Source: Kitasatospora sp044457565
GTDB lineage: Bacteria; Actinomycetota; Actinomycetes; Streptomycetales; Streptomycetaceae
Reading direction: 5' to 3'
DNA: 64,000 nt
NCBI RefSeq assembly: GCF_044457565.1
Contig: NZ_JBITGZ010000031.1
Location: 1 to 64,000, forward strand
The notes under the pieces are model-generated. The model ran no database searches. It was not told where the DNA came from and was given only the letters and a program-made list of their open reading frames with translations. Shown piece after piece: positions 55,443 through 64,000 of the stretch. Every line of letters begins with the position of its first letter. Position 1 is the first letter of the stretch. The position numbers were made by a program, and so were the translations under genes.

Positions 55443-56051
55443 TCAGCGGGCCTGCTTGGTCCGCTCGTAGTGGCGGGCGGCCCGGGCGCGGGTGCCGCAG
55501 GCGGCGGAACACCACTCGCGGCGCGGGTGGTCCTTGACGAAGTACAGCACGCAGCCCGGCGCCTGGCAGGCCCGCAGCAGGCCGACCGCGTCCCCGCCGA
55601 AGAGGTCGACGGCCGCCTCGGCGATCTCGGCGAGTGCGGTGGTCACGGGTGCGGCCGCACTGCGGGCCAGTGACTGCGGCCCTGCCTCCCAGCTCAGCTC
55701 ACGCCAGCGGGCGGCGGAGCGGACCTGCCGGTTGACCTCCGCCACCGCGGCCCGCGGCGGCGGTCCGCCCCTCACCGCCACGGCCGCGAGCTCCCGGATG
55801 GCGTCCCGCAGCGCCCGGACGGCGGCGAGCTCGCTCGGGCCGGCCGCCAGCAGGTCCGTGTCCGCGATCGGCTCGGCGAAGCGGCCCCGGTGGTCGCGGA
55901 ACCATGCGGCGGCCTGCTCGACGCTCTGCAGGCCGTCGACCAGGCGGCCCCGGACCGCGTACGTCGCGTTGGCCAGCTCGATCGGCAGCGGTTCACCCAG
56001 CGCCGGCGCGCCGCCGCCCTCCAATGCGTCCACCTTCACGTCCTTCATCAT
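55443..56051 (-). CDS. CGNR zinc-finger transcription factor
   Basis: A protein of about 202 residues. The N-domain (LPIELANATYAVRGRLVDGL) is the ABATE stress-sensor-like domain; the C-terminal zinc finger reads CQAPGCVLYFVKDHPRREWC and SAACGTRARAARHYER, with CGTR in place of CGNR. These are DNA-binding regulators of unknown ligand. Start is uncertain: ATG at 56075, 56051 or 56048; TACCAT (56061-56056) placed seven bases before the last suggests a leaderless start. It is divergent from a PPOX flavoprotein, with a palindrome between them. Confidence 0.85.
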   Translation of the reverse strand: MMKDVKVDALEGGGAPALGEPLPIELANATYAVRGRLVDGLQSVEQAAAWFRDHRGRFAEPIADTDLLAAGPSELAAVRALRDAIRELAAVAVRGGPPPRAAVAEVNRQVRSAARWRELSWEAGPQSLARSAAAPVTTALAEIAEAAVDLFGGDAVGLLRACQAPGCVLYFVKDHPRREWCSAACGTRARAARHYERTKQAR

Positions 56052-56076
56052 CCTGATGGTAATCACGCCTTGCATC

Positions 56077-56105
56077 CGTTAGAAGCGAGTGCCATGCTTC
56101 TAACG
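56077..56105. promoter_or_regulatory. Perfect 10-base inverted repeat between CGNR and PPOX genes
   Basis: CGTTAGAAGC (56077-56086) and GCTTCTAACG (56096-56105) flank nine bases. Its left arm overlaps a possible -35 (TTCTAA, 56084-56079 on the minus strand) 17 bases from TACCAT. Likely operator of the CGNR regulator, acting on itself and the PPOX gene. Confidence 0.6.
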
Positions 56106-56208
56106 TCAGAATCAATCAGCAACCGTGAGAATGGGTAGAGGCCCGTCCCCCGCCCGAGCCTGAGCGAAGGCCCGGAGCCACCCGCGCCGACCCACCCCGG
56201 AGACCACG

Positions 56209-56853
56209 ATGACCAGCCGCTTCGCCCAGCTCGCGTTCACCGAATCCGTTCGCTCCCGGCAGGAGCAGCACCACAGCCGCGACGCCTACGCCCGGCTGGA
56301 GCAGGGGCCGCCGGTGCCGGACCGGCTCAGCGAGGCCGAGGCCGACTTCATCGCCACGCGGGACTCGTTCTACCTCGCGAGCGTCGGGGAGGACGGCTGG
56401 CCGTACGTGCAGCACCGCGGCGGGCCCGAGGGCTTCCTGCGCGTCCTGGACCCCGGGACGATCGCGTTCGCCGACTTCCGGGGCAACCGGCAGTACATCA
56501 CCACCGGCAACCTGCTGGGCAACGACCGGGTGGCGCTGCTGCTGATGGACTACCCGCGGCAGGCACGACTGAAGATCCTCGGGCGGGCCCGGGTGGTCGA
56601 GCCGCCGAGCCCGGAGCTGCTGGAGGCGCTCACCCCGGGCGACTACCGGGCCCGGATCGAGCGCGCCGTCGTGATCACCGTCGAGGCGTACGACTGGAAC
56701 TGCCGGCAGCACATCCGCCCACGCTTCACCATCGAGGAGGTCGAGAGCGCCGTCGCGCCGCTGCGGGAGCGGCTCGCGGAGCTGGATCAGGAGAACGCAC
56801 AGCTGCGCGCCGCCGGGGCGTCGGACGGCCGGGCCGGGCGCGGTCGGCAGTGA
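56209..56853 (+). CDS. Pyridoxamine 5'-phosphate oxidase-like flavoprotein
   Basis: A 214-residue split-barrel flavoprotein: FYLASVGEDGWPYVQHRGGP, IAFADFRGNRQYITTGNLLG and VALLLMDYPRQARLKILGRA are typical of the PNPOx-like putative oxidoreductases. A leucine-rich coiled end (VAPLRERLAELDQENAQLRA) is extra. It probably binds FMN and reduces an unknown compound, perhaps a reactive electrophile sensed by the divergent CGNR regulator. Confidence 0.87.
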   Translation: MTSRFAQLAFTESVRSRQEQHHSRDAYARLEQGPPVPDRLSEAEADFIATRDSFYLASVGEDGWPYVQHRGGPEGFLRVLDPGTIAFADFRGNRQYITTGNLLGNDRVALLLMDYPRQARLKILGRARVVEPPSPELLEALTPGDYRARIERAVVITVEAYDWNCRQHIRPRFTIEEVESAVAPLRERLAELDQENAQLRAAGASDGRAGRGRQ

Positions 56854-56901
56854 GCGGTGAGCAGTGCCCGGCGGTGAGCGGCGCTCGGTGAACCGGGATA
56901 C

Positions 56902-58890
56902 TCAGCGGCTGCCGGAGGAGATCCAGATCTTGACCGTGCTGCCCGGGTCGACCGTCGCGAAGCTGCCGGGCTCCTGCTTGGCGACCTTCCCGGCGTCCCA
57001 GATCGGGTCCGCGACGGTGTGCTCCTCCAGCTTCAGGTGGGCGATCTCCGCGCAGGCGCGGGCGTCCTCGGCCGTCATGGACACCAGGTTCGGTACCTCG
57101 GGCCGGCCATCGGGCGCGCCCGCATCACAGTCGGAGAGCGCTCCGGTCGCCCGGGGGTCACCGCCGGAGGAGATCCACACCTTGACGGTGCTGCCGACCG
57201 TGACCGTCTCGGAACCGGGCTCCTGCCTGGCCACCTGCCCGGCGGGGGTGCGCTTGTCCCGGACGGTCCCCGCCTCCTCCAGCTTCAGGTGGGCGATGTC
57301 CGCGCACTCGCGCGCCTTGGCCGCCGTCATGCCCGTGAAGCCGCGGTTGAAGACCTTGCCGTGGCTCTCCTCCACCTCACAGTTGGCCAGCTCCCCCACC
57401 GCCCGCGGGTCTCCGCCCGCCGACACCCAGATCCGCAGCGTGCTGCCCGACTTGACCGACCGGTACGCCTCCGGCTCCTGCTTGAGCACGGTGTCCTTGT
57501 CGTCCTTGGTGCCGGGCGCGGAGTCCTCCTCCAGCTTCAGCCCCGCGATCTCGGCGCAGGTCCTCGCCTCCGCTGGTGACATGCCGCGCAGGCTCGGGAC
57601 GTTCCAGGACAGCGGGGCGCAGCCGGCGAGGGCGCCCGTCGCGCGCGGATCCGGGGTACGCGACGCACTGCCGGAGAACCCGAAGGGGAGGTGCGGCAGG
57701 AGCGCGACGAGGCCGATCCCGAGGCCGGCGATCGTCAGCACCGTGGCGGCCACGACGCCGGTCAGCGCCACGCGCCCGGCCCGGCGCCGATGCGGACCGC
57801 CGGCGTCCCAACCGGGCGGCAGCGTGATGTGGAGGCCGGCGACCGGGGCGCCCTCGTACGGGGGGTCCTGCGGGGGCAGCGACCGGGTGCGGGCCTGGCC
57901 GGCCGTCATGGTCGGGGCCTCGTGCGGGGGCGGACCGGCCGGGCGCAGCTGCTCGGTGCGGGCCTCGCCCGTCGTGATCCGGCGCAGGTCGGCCGCCATG
58001 GCCTCGGCGTCCGGGTAGCGGTCGGCGGGGTCCTTGCTCAGGGCGCGGGCCAGCACGGCGTCGAGGGCCGGCGGCAGCGCCGGGTTGACCTCGGACGGCA
58101 CCGGCGGGGCCTGCTGGACGTGCTGGTACAGCACCCCGAGGGTGGACTCGCCGGCGAACGGCACCTCTCCGGTGGTCAGTTCGAAGAGCATGCAGCCGAC
58201 CGAGTAGAGGTCGGAGCGGGCGTCGGCGGGCCGGCCCAGGGCCTGCTCCGGGGAGAGGTACTGGGGCGTGCCGAGCACCGTACCGGTGCGGGTCATCGCG
58301 GTGGCACCGGACTGCAGGGCGCGGGCGATGCCGAAGTCCATCACCTTGACGGTGCCCTCGCCCGTCACCATCACGTTGGCGGGCTTGATGTCGCGGTGCA
58401 CCACGCCCTGCCGGTGGCTGAAGGCCAGCGCGTCCAGTACGGACGCGGTCAGCTCCAGCGCGTGGTCCAGGGCCAGTACGCCGCGGCGGGCACCCGAGGC
58501 GGACGCCGTCCCGGACGCGTCGGCCGAGGCCGACGCGGCCTCCCGGAGGAGTGCGGTCAGCGGCCGGCCCCGGACGTACTCCAGCACGATGTACTGCAGG
58601 ACGCCGGTCTCGTCCGCGTCCTCGCCGCTGTCGTGGACCGCCACGATGCCGGGGTGGTTGAGCGCGGCGACGGCCTGGGCCTCGCGGCGGAACCGCTCGC
58701 GGAAGGACGGGTCGCGGGCCAGCTCCGCGTGCAGGAGCTTCACCGCCACCGCGCGGCCCAGCACCGGGTCGTGCGCCCGGTGGACGGACGCCATACCGCC
58801 CTCGCCGAGCGGCTCGTGAAGCACGTAGCGGCCCCCGACCGTGCGGGACGCCGCCCCCGCGTCCGGCCGCGCAGTCTCCCCGATGTCCAT
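56902..58890 (-). CDS. Ser/Thr protein kinase with PASTA repeats
   Basis: A 662-residue PknB-type kinase. The kinase domain (about 20-285) has LGEGGMASVHRAHD, AVKLLH, HRDIKPANVM, DFG and GTPQYLSPEQ. A Pro-rich linker, one membrane helix (VVAATVLTIAGLGIGLVALL, about 395-415) and three outside PASTA-like repeats follow, each with a GMSPAEARTCAEIAGLKLEE-like helix and a V-KQEP strand, separated by GDPRA..L..C units with two Cys each. PASTA domains sense peptidoglycan fragments or lipid II. ATG at 58890 is preferred; a start at about 59051 would add some 50 residues of low-quality sequence. Confidence 0.9.
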   Translation of the reverse strand: MDIGETARPDAGAASRTVGGRYVLHEPLGEGGMASVHRAHDPVLGRAVAVKLLHAELARDPSFRERFRREAQAVAALNHPGIVAVHDSGEDADETGVLQYIVLEYVRGRPLTALLREAASASADASGTASASGARRGVLALDHALELTASVLDALAFSHRQGVVHRDIKPANVMVTGEGTVKVMDFGIARALQSGATAMTRTGTVLGTPQYLSPEQALGRPADARSDLYSVGCMLFELTTGEVPFAGESTLGVLYQHVQQAPPVPSEVNPALPPALDAVLARALSKDPADRYPDAEAMAADLRRITTGEARTEQLRPAGPPPHEAPTMTAGQARTRSLPPQDPPYEGAPVAGLHITLPPGWDAGGPHRRRAGRVALTGVVAATVLTIAGLGIGLVALLPHLPFGFSGSASRTPDPRATGALAGCAPLSWNVPSLRGMSPAEARTCAEIAGLKLEEDSAPGTKDDKDTVLKQEPEAYRSVKSGSTLRIWVSAGGDPRAVGELANCEVEESHGKVFNRGFTGMTAAKARECADIAHLKLEEAGTVRDKRTPAGQVARQEPGSETVTVGSTVKVWISSGGDPRATGALSDCDAGAPDGRPEVPNLVSMTAEDARACAEIAHLKLEEHTVADPIWDAGKVAKQEPGSFATVDPGSTVKIWISSGSR

Positions 58891-59315
58891 CCCCAACGCC
58901 TCTCTCCCCCGGCCGCGCCCCGGATCCGCGCGTGCCTCGGCCCCTGCGTCGATCGCCGGGGACTCGCCGGGGTCGCCCCGGACGTCACGGCCGCCGTCGG
59001 TAGCGGGCCTCTGACCCCTGGTCATCGGGCGGCCCGGTGCTCCGAACATGACAGCGCGCCGCGCACAAGCTACCGGATCGGGTGGCCGGATTCCATCGCG
59101 AAATCCGGCCGCCGCCGCCCCGCACCCGCACCGCCGGGCGGTCGCCGACCCGGCCGGGCACCGCCGCACGCGGATCGGGAGCCGGCGAGCGGCGCCCCGC
59201 ACCAGGACCGCCGGAGCGCCGCACACCCACCGTTCCGCGGCCAACAGCCCGGTCGGGCAGCCGAGTTCGGCGAGGCTCCCGCCCACCCGCCAGCACGGAG
59301 ACGTCGGCCGACCGG
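58891..59315. other. 425-base gap between giant-protein gene and kinase gene
   Basis: I see no convincing gene or hairpin. The frame upstream of the kinase ATG stays open but has poor codon bias; the kinase promoter should lie here. Confidence 0.4.
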
Positions 59316-62300
59316 TCAGCCGCCCCGGTACGCCTGCCAGGCCTCGGCGAACAGCTCGTGCAGCGGCCGGGGCGGCAGCAGGCGGATGAACGGGCCCTCG
59401 GCCTCCTTCCGGTACCCGCAGACGGCCAGATGGCTGGTCAGCTTGGCCTCCTCCACCGGCAGCTCCGGAGCCCTCAGCACGACCCAGGGCCCACGCGCGA
59501 ACACCGAGCGCCCGGCCCGGGGCCGCTTGTCGCTCTCCACCAGCCCGGCGGCGACCAGCTGCTCCTGGGCCGCCCGGTGCCGGGCCGGTGTCCAGCCGTT
59601 CCACCGCCGGACGTTGCGGTCGGTCGGCCTGAGCAGCGCGAGCAGCTGGAGCAGCAGGGCGGCGGCGTCCGGCTCGATCGCCAGCTCGCGGGCCACCTCG
59701 TCCACCAGCTCACGGGCGCTCAGCAGCGGATTGGCCTCGTACCCGCCGGCCGGGACGGGCGTGTCGGCGGCGCGGCGGACCATCCGCTCCAGGCCACCGC
59801 CCGCGCGCAGTGCCTCGACCTGGCGGATCGCCAGCAGCACGGCGTCCAGGCCGTGCCCGGCGCAGTACTGCTCGACCCGCCGGCGGGCGTCCTGGTCGGT
59901 CAGCGCGGCCGGGCGCAGGTACAGCCGGCCGTAGCCGGTGGTGTCGGGCACCAGCAGCAGTCCGTCGTCGTGGACCACCGGCGGCCCGGCCTGCTCGGAC
60001 GCCGGCTCGGGCACCGGCTCCGGCTCGGCGGCACCCGGGCGGGGCCGCCGCGGGCGGGACAGGACGGGGTGGGTGCCCGGGCCGAAGAAGGCGGCCCGCT
60101 CCTGCGGTGTGCCGGGCAGCCGGTGGAACCCGGCCGGCACCAGCAGCCCGGGGGCATCGAGCCGCCGGCTCAGCCGGTCGTACAGCTGCGCCGCGCCGGC
60201 CGCCACCGCGTCCCCGACCGGGCGCTCGGTCAGCGCCCAGACCAGGGCCGAGGCCTCGGCGGCGTACGGGGTGTTGTGGGCGAACCAGGTGCCGGCGGGG
60301 CGGCCGTCCCGGTCGGCGAGGTGGAGCCAGACCGAGCCGGTGGTGTCGGAGCCGAGGACGACCCGGCGGTCGGTGGTGAGCAGGTCGGACTCGGCCGGCC
60401 GGGCCAGTGCCGTCAGGATGCCCGAGGAGAGACCGAGGTCCTGTTCGAGTTGGGCGGCCGCCAGGTCGTCGACCTGGCGCTCGACGCCCACCAGTCGGGC
60501 CCAGACCTCGGCCATCCGCTCGGCCGCGGCGACGGCGCCGCCCGGCTCCCAGAGCTGCGCCGGGTCGTCGGGGAGGGCGGCCGCCAGCAGTTCCAGCCGG
60601 CCTGCGGTGCCCAGGCGGTGCAGGGTGGTCCGCAGCCGGGAGGCGACCTCCTTGGTGGCCTGGTAGGGCTTGACGGTCAGCAGCCGCTCGTTGGCCCGGT
60701 GGTCGGCGCGCTCGGGCAGGCCGTCCAGGACGAACTGGGCGGCGACCCGCCGTACCCCGGTGCGGGCGACGAAGGCGTCCACGGCGTCGGCGCCCGGCCG
60801 GACCGGGCCGCGCTCGGCGAGCAGGGCGAGCAGCCGGGCCAGCCGCGCGCGGTCGTCCCGCTCGACGGTGACGTTCTCCAGTGCGCCGGCGCCCTCGGGT
60901 ACCGGGTCGGCGGCGGGCTGGAGGAAGCGGTGGTCGGCCTCGGCGTCGAGCGGCCGGTGGGGTTCGGGGGCCAGCCGGGAGAGCTTGTCGCCGCGGACGG
61001 CGAGCGCGGGCCGGCCGCCGGCGTGCACCGCGGTGAGCGCGGCGCCGGTGGCCTCGCCGAGCCGCCAGCTGCCGGGGGCGGCGAACGGCTGCTCGGCCCA
61101 GCAACGCAGCAGGGCCGCCAGCGCCGGCCGGTCGCCGTCGACGGTGGCGGCGGTCACCAGCCGCCAGGCGGCGGCGTCGATCCGGCCGAGCAGCGGCGTC
61201 CAGTCGCGGGTGCGGGCGGGGGCGCTCAGGCGGCGGGTCTGCTCGTCGATCCGGCCGCCGAGGTGGGCGCCGTCCGCGGCGAGCGCGGTGAGGATGGCCG
61301 GCTGGGGTGACGGCGGCTCGGAGGCGTGGTGGCGCGGCACCTCGACCAGGCCGCGCAAGGCGCCCAGCAGCCCGGTGTCGGGGGCCCGGCCGAGCGGCGC
61401 CAGTCGGCCCGAGCGGATCACGGCGACCCGCCGGGAGAGCTCTTCGCGGCGCCGGAGCACGGCTTCGGTGCGGCGGGCGGCATCGATGACCCCGGAGGTG
61501 ATCCGCGGGTCGGTCAGGCCCGGGAGCAGGCGGCCGAGTTCGGCGCGCAGCGGCCCGTCGGGCGAGTCGGACGGGCCGGAAGCCCCCGGCGCCTCGGCCG
61601 CACAAGCCGCCCTGGCCGCACGGGCTGCCACGAGCAGGGCCGGGGCAAGCGCGTCCGGGGCGGCGCGGAGCGCCCGGGAGGAGTCGGGGTGCCGCTCGGC
61701 CAGGAAGTGCCAGAAGGCGGGGTGCGGCAGCCGGGCGGTGGTGAAGTCGGCCTGCCACAGCAGGGAGTTGTCCTGCGCGTCGTAGCAGCGGAACGGCCGT
61801 TCGTCGGTGATCACGCACTCCGCGCCGCCGGCCGGCAGCCGGACGATGCCCCACGGGTCCTGGCCACGGCGGTCGGCCCGGAAGTCGGCGCTGCGGCCGT
61901 CCGTGCCCTCCAGCCTGAACCAGCCCGGTTCGTTGCCGGGGCGGTCGGTGCGCTCCGTCACCCGGAAGCCGGCCAGGCCCTCCCGGTGCCCCAGGGGCGA
62001 GGCGCCGGCCCCGGCGGGCAGCGGGGCCAGGCTGATCAGGTCGCGGCAGAGCCGGTGGCCCTCGGGCAGCGGCGGCTCGGCGAAGAAGGCGGGCAGCTGG
62101 GTGTCGCCGGTCGGCTCGCCGGTGGCCAGGTCCCGGGCCTGCCAGGTGCGGCTGTACGTCCACGAGGTGCTGCTCCAGAGCCGGTGGCCGTCGCTGAGCT
62201 GGAGTTCGTGGTCCCCGGCGCCCTCATGGCCGCCGGGGCGCAGCACGCGCTCACCGTCATGACGGCCGGTGCCGTCGGCCGTCTCGAACTGGTAGCCGAG

Positions 62301-64000
62301 CCCGCTGAGCCGCGCCAGGCCGCTGTGGTTCTCGATCGCGAAGACGTCCTCCGGGCGGGACGCCCAGCAGGCGGTGCCCGGGTAGGAGTGGGCGGTGCCG
62401 TCCGTCCAGCTGATCAGGAAGTCGCCGCCCGCGTAGTGGACGTAGTGCGCGGTGGCGTCGCCGGGGAGGGTGAAGGTGCAGTCGGCGCGGCGGCCGCGGT
62501 GGTCGACGGCGACGGCCGCGCGCGCTGTGAAGACGGTGAGCACCGGCCAGGTGGAGGTGACGCCGGCGGGCTCGCCCGGCCCGAGTTCGGCCAGGGCCTC
62601 CTCCAGGGCGGGCCAGCCGAGCTCCTCGGGCAGCCCGGCCCGCAGGGTGCGCAGCAGCGGGCCCGTCAGGTCGAGGGCGGCGAGGGCCTCCTCGATGCCG
62701 TCCAGGGCGGTGGTGGTGGGGCGGTCGAGCAGCGCCTCCAGCGCGGTGACGGCCTCCTCGGCCGCGGCGAGGCCGCCGCCGGCCAGCGCGTCCAGCAGCG
62801 CGGTGGTGCGGGCGTGGACGCTCCGGGCGATGCCGGGGTTCTCCGGCAGGCGGGTGAGGGCGGTGCCCCGCCGCAGGCCGCCGTGGACGGTGCCCTCCAG
62901 GCGGGCGCCGAGCACCGGGTCGGCGGCGAGTGCCGTGAGGTCCCGGCGGGCGCGCTCGCCCCAGAACTGCAGCGTCACCCGCTGCGGCGGCGTCTCCACC
63001 GGGATACCCGCCGCCAGGCAGGCGTCGGCCAGGTCGGCATCGAGCACGGAGTCCCGCCAGCGCGTCTCGTGCAGCCGGACGGGAATGCCCTCGCGGCGCA
63101 GCCGCGCCGCGAGCAGCGGCAGCAGGTCGAGGAGCTCGTCGGGCAGTTGACGGCGCATGATGCCGCCGCCGTGCCGGGCGAAGGAGTACTCGTACGGCAG
63201 CCGGGCCAGCCAGCCGGCCAGGCCGCTCTCGGGGGTCAGGGTGTCCTGCGCCATGGCCTCGGCGGCGCCGCAGGCGCGCAGCAGGCGGATCCAGGCGGCG
63301 GTGTCGGTGTCGGTGCTGGGGAACAGCTCGACCAGGGCGGCCTGTACCTCCCCGGCGGGCTGGTGGGTGGCGAACAGCCTGGCGGCGCCGTCCAGCAGCG
63401 CGTCCGGTACGGCCCGGCCGCGCGCTGCGCCCAGCACCTCGCCGAGCACCCGGGTGTCCTCGGCCGGGCCGTGGCCGGCCGCCTTGGCGGCGGCGCGCAG
63501 CCGGGTGTGCAGGTCGGCCGGGGGCGCGGCGCCGCCGGCCGACCAGGCCGCGACGAAGCGGAGGAACTCCCGGTAGGCCTCGTCCGGGGGCAGGGTCGCG
63601 GACAGCCGGCGCTGGTGGGCGCCGACCTCCTTGCCGGGCAGCACGCCGAGCCCGGCGAAGAGCAGGGCGTTCGCGCGGTGGTAGCCCTCGTCCACCGGCA
63701 GACCGTGGGCGCTCTCGGCCTGCCGGGCCAGCTGGTACGCCTGCCCGCTCAGCCGTGGCAGCTGCCGGCCCAGGCGGTGGCCGACGGTGTCCCAGAACCA
63801 GGGCAGGTGCGCGGCCGGCAGCCGGTGGGCATGGCGCTTCAGCTCGTCCAGGAACCGGCCGGGCTTCTCGTGGGCGCGGCCCAGGCCGGTGCGGAGCAGG
63901 TCGAGCAGCTCCTGCGCACCCTGCTCGGCGCCGGGCGAGCCGACGCGCAGCCAGTCCAGGTAGAGCGTGGAGGACTTCGGATCAGCGGGCGGTTGCAGGT
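59316..64000 (-). CDS. Giant protein of unknown function (5' end outside window)
   Basis: The frame is open from the right edge to a stop at 59316, giving at least 1560 residues; the start is outside. The first visible part is helical, TPR-like (YLDWLRVGSPGAEQGAQELL, PWFWDTVGHRLGRQLPRL). The centre (about 62.6-61.8 kb) has repeated W-x-S-x-P-EDVFAIEN, LWSSTSWTYSRTWQ and ECVITDERPFRCYD units that look like blades of a beta-propeller. The last 100 residues include a helical LSARELVDEVARELAI and VRRWNGWTPARHRAAQEQLV segment like a winged helix. I do not recognise the family. Giant propeller proteins of this kind accompany MoxR ATPase and vWA genes in actinobacterial conflict-type systems; the neighbours to the right would decide. 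Confidence 0.75.
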   Translation of the reverse strand, partial: LQPPADPKSSTLYLDWLRVGSPGAEQGAQELLDLLRTGLGRAHEKPGRFLDELKRHAHRLPAAHLPWFWDTVGHRLGRQLPRLSGQAYQLARQAESAHGLPVDEGYHRANALLFAGLGVLPGKEVGAHQRRLSATLPPDEAYREFLRFVAAWSAGGAAPPADLHTRLRAAAKAAGHGPAEDTRVLGEVLGAARGRAVPDALLDGAARLFATHQPAGEVQAALVELFPSTDTDTAAWIRLLRACGAAEAMAQDTLTPESGLAGWLARLPYEYSFARHGGGIMRRQLPDELLDLLPLLAARLRREGIPVRLHETRWRDSVLDADLADACLAAGIPVETPPQRVTLQFWGERARRDLTALAADPVLGARLEGTVHGGLRRGTALTRLPENPGIARSVHARTTALLDALAGGGLAAAEEAVTALEALLDRPTTTALDGIEEALAALDLTGPLLRTLRAGLPEELGWPALEEALAELGPGEPAGVTSTWPVLTVFTARAAVAVDHRGRRADCTFTLPGDATAHYVHYAGGDFLISWTDGTAHSYPGTACWASRPEDVFAIENHSGLARLSGLGYQFETADGTGRHDGERVLRPGGHEGAGDHELQLSDGHRLWSSTSWTYSRTWQARDLATGEPTGDTQLPAFFAEPPLPEGHRLCRDLISLAPLPAGAGASPLGHREGLAGFRVTERTDRPGNEPGWFRLEGTDGRSADFRADRRGQDPWGIVRLPAGGAECVITDERPFRCYDAQDNSLLWQADFTTARLPHPAFWHFLAERHPDSSRALRAAPDALAPALLVAARAARAACAAEAPGASGPSDSPDGPLRAELGRLLPGLTDPRITSGVIDAARRTEAVLRRREELSRRVAVIRSGRLAPLGRAPDTGLLGALRGLVEVPRHHASEPPSPQPAILTALAADGAHLGGRIDEQTRRLSAPARTRDWTPLLGRIDAAAWRLVTAATVDGDRPALAALLRCWAEQPFAAPGSWRLGEATGAALTAVHAGGRPALAVRGDKLSRLAPEPHRPLDAEADHRFLQPAADPVPEGAGALENVTVERDDRARLARLLALLAERGPVRPGADAVDAFVARTGVRRVAAQFVLDGLPERADHRANERLLTVKPYQATKEVASRLRTTLHRLGTAGRLELLAAALPDDPAQLWEPGGAVAAAERMAEVWARLVGVERQVDDLAAAQLEQDLGLSSGILTALARPAESDLLTTDRRVVLGSDTTGSVWLHLADRDGRPAGTWFAHNTPYAAEASALVWALTERPVGDAVAAGAAQLYDRLSRRLDAPGLLVPAGFHRLPGTPQERAAFFGPGTHPVLSRPRRPRPGAAEPEPVPEPASEQAGPPVVHDDGLLLVPDTTGYGRLYLRPAALTDQDARRRVEQYCAGHGLDAVLLAIRQVEALRAGGGLERMVRRAADTPVPAGGYEANPLLSARELVDEVARELAIEPDAAALLLQLLALLRPTDRNVRRWNGWTPARHRAAQEQLVAAGLVESDKRPRAGRSVFARGPWVVLRAPELPVEEAKLTSHLAVCGYRKEAEGPFIRLLPPRPLHELFAEAWQAYRGG

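Noticed and set aside
56902..59604. 900-residue form of the kinase
   Set aside because: The additional N-terminal part is Arg/Gly/Ala/Pro noise; the kinase fold begins 20 residues after the ATG at 58890.

Overview
High-GC DNA with codons ending almost always in G or C, many GTG starts, very rare TTA codons, and families typical of Streptomyces and Kitasatospora (SCO6745-like, DUF6325/SHOCT, PRC-barrel, CGNR, MepB, F420-type oxidoreductases). The window is most likely chromosomal DNA of a Streptomycetaceae member. I found no rRNA, tRNA, CRISPR array, insertion sequence or prophage.

Layout. 1-4.2 kb: tail of an Rpf-like secreted protein, a possible decayed gene, a lipoprotein, a LapA-like membrane protein, a CLC chloride channel and a DUF389 membrane protein. 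4.4-8.8 kb: a same-strand run of GH15 glycosidase, cyclase-family hydrolase and GMC oxidoreductase. 8.8-14 kb: a leftward operon of SDR dehydrogenase, cytochrome bd-type oxidase subunits I and II, and a cation/proton antiporter. 14-20 kb: assorted metabolic and small genes (2-hydroxyacid dehydrogenase, gluconokinase, DUF6325/SHOCT pair, penicillin-recognising-type hydrolase, MepB, F420-type oxidoreductase). 20-23.4 kb: a cyanate module (sulfurtransferase, CynR-like regulator, beta-carbonic anhydrase, cyanase). 23.5-28.9 kb: a secreted PNGase A-like protein, PRC-barrel protein, small membrane protein, STAS protein, winged-helix regulator and YbdK-type carboxylate-amine ligase.

29.4-38.6 kb holds the clearest specialised-metabolite locus: six tightly packed genes in exactly the content and order of the lipstatin operon (lstA-lstF). 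They are two KAS III-like proteins, an OleC-like beta-lactone synthetase, an OleD-like reductase, a C-A-T nonribosomal peptide synthetase and a formyltransferase. The expected product is a lipase-inhibiting beta-lactone carrying an N-formyl amino-acid ester. A serine alpha/beta hydrolase with its own leaderless-type promoter follows directly, then an old-yellow-enzyme flavoprotein and a PAS-PAS-LuxR regulator containing a TTA codon, so a bldA-dependent switch is possible.

42.1-47.2 kb holds a second, less familiar leftward operon: an ATP-grasp ligase, a dikinase whose phosphohistidine domain precedes its ATP-binding domain (as in glucan water dikinases, not PEP synthase), and an MFS exporter whose gene ends in a hexanucleotide repeat. 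I know of no described system with exactly this trio. Paired palindromes precede it.

47.4-50.1 kb: DEAD-box helicase, cold-shock protein and a tiny stand-alone UvrD-C-terminus-like protein. 50.3-56.9 kb: GNAT acetyltransferase; a MocR regulator head-to-head with an aminotransferase/MFS operon, with overlapping start codons inside a perfect inverted repeat; a CGNR regulator divergent from a PPOX flavoprotein around another perfect palindrome. 56.9-64 kb: a PASTA Ser/Thr kinase and a giant protein of unknown function running off the right edge.

All functions are inferred from reading the translations; no database search was possible.
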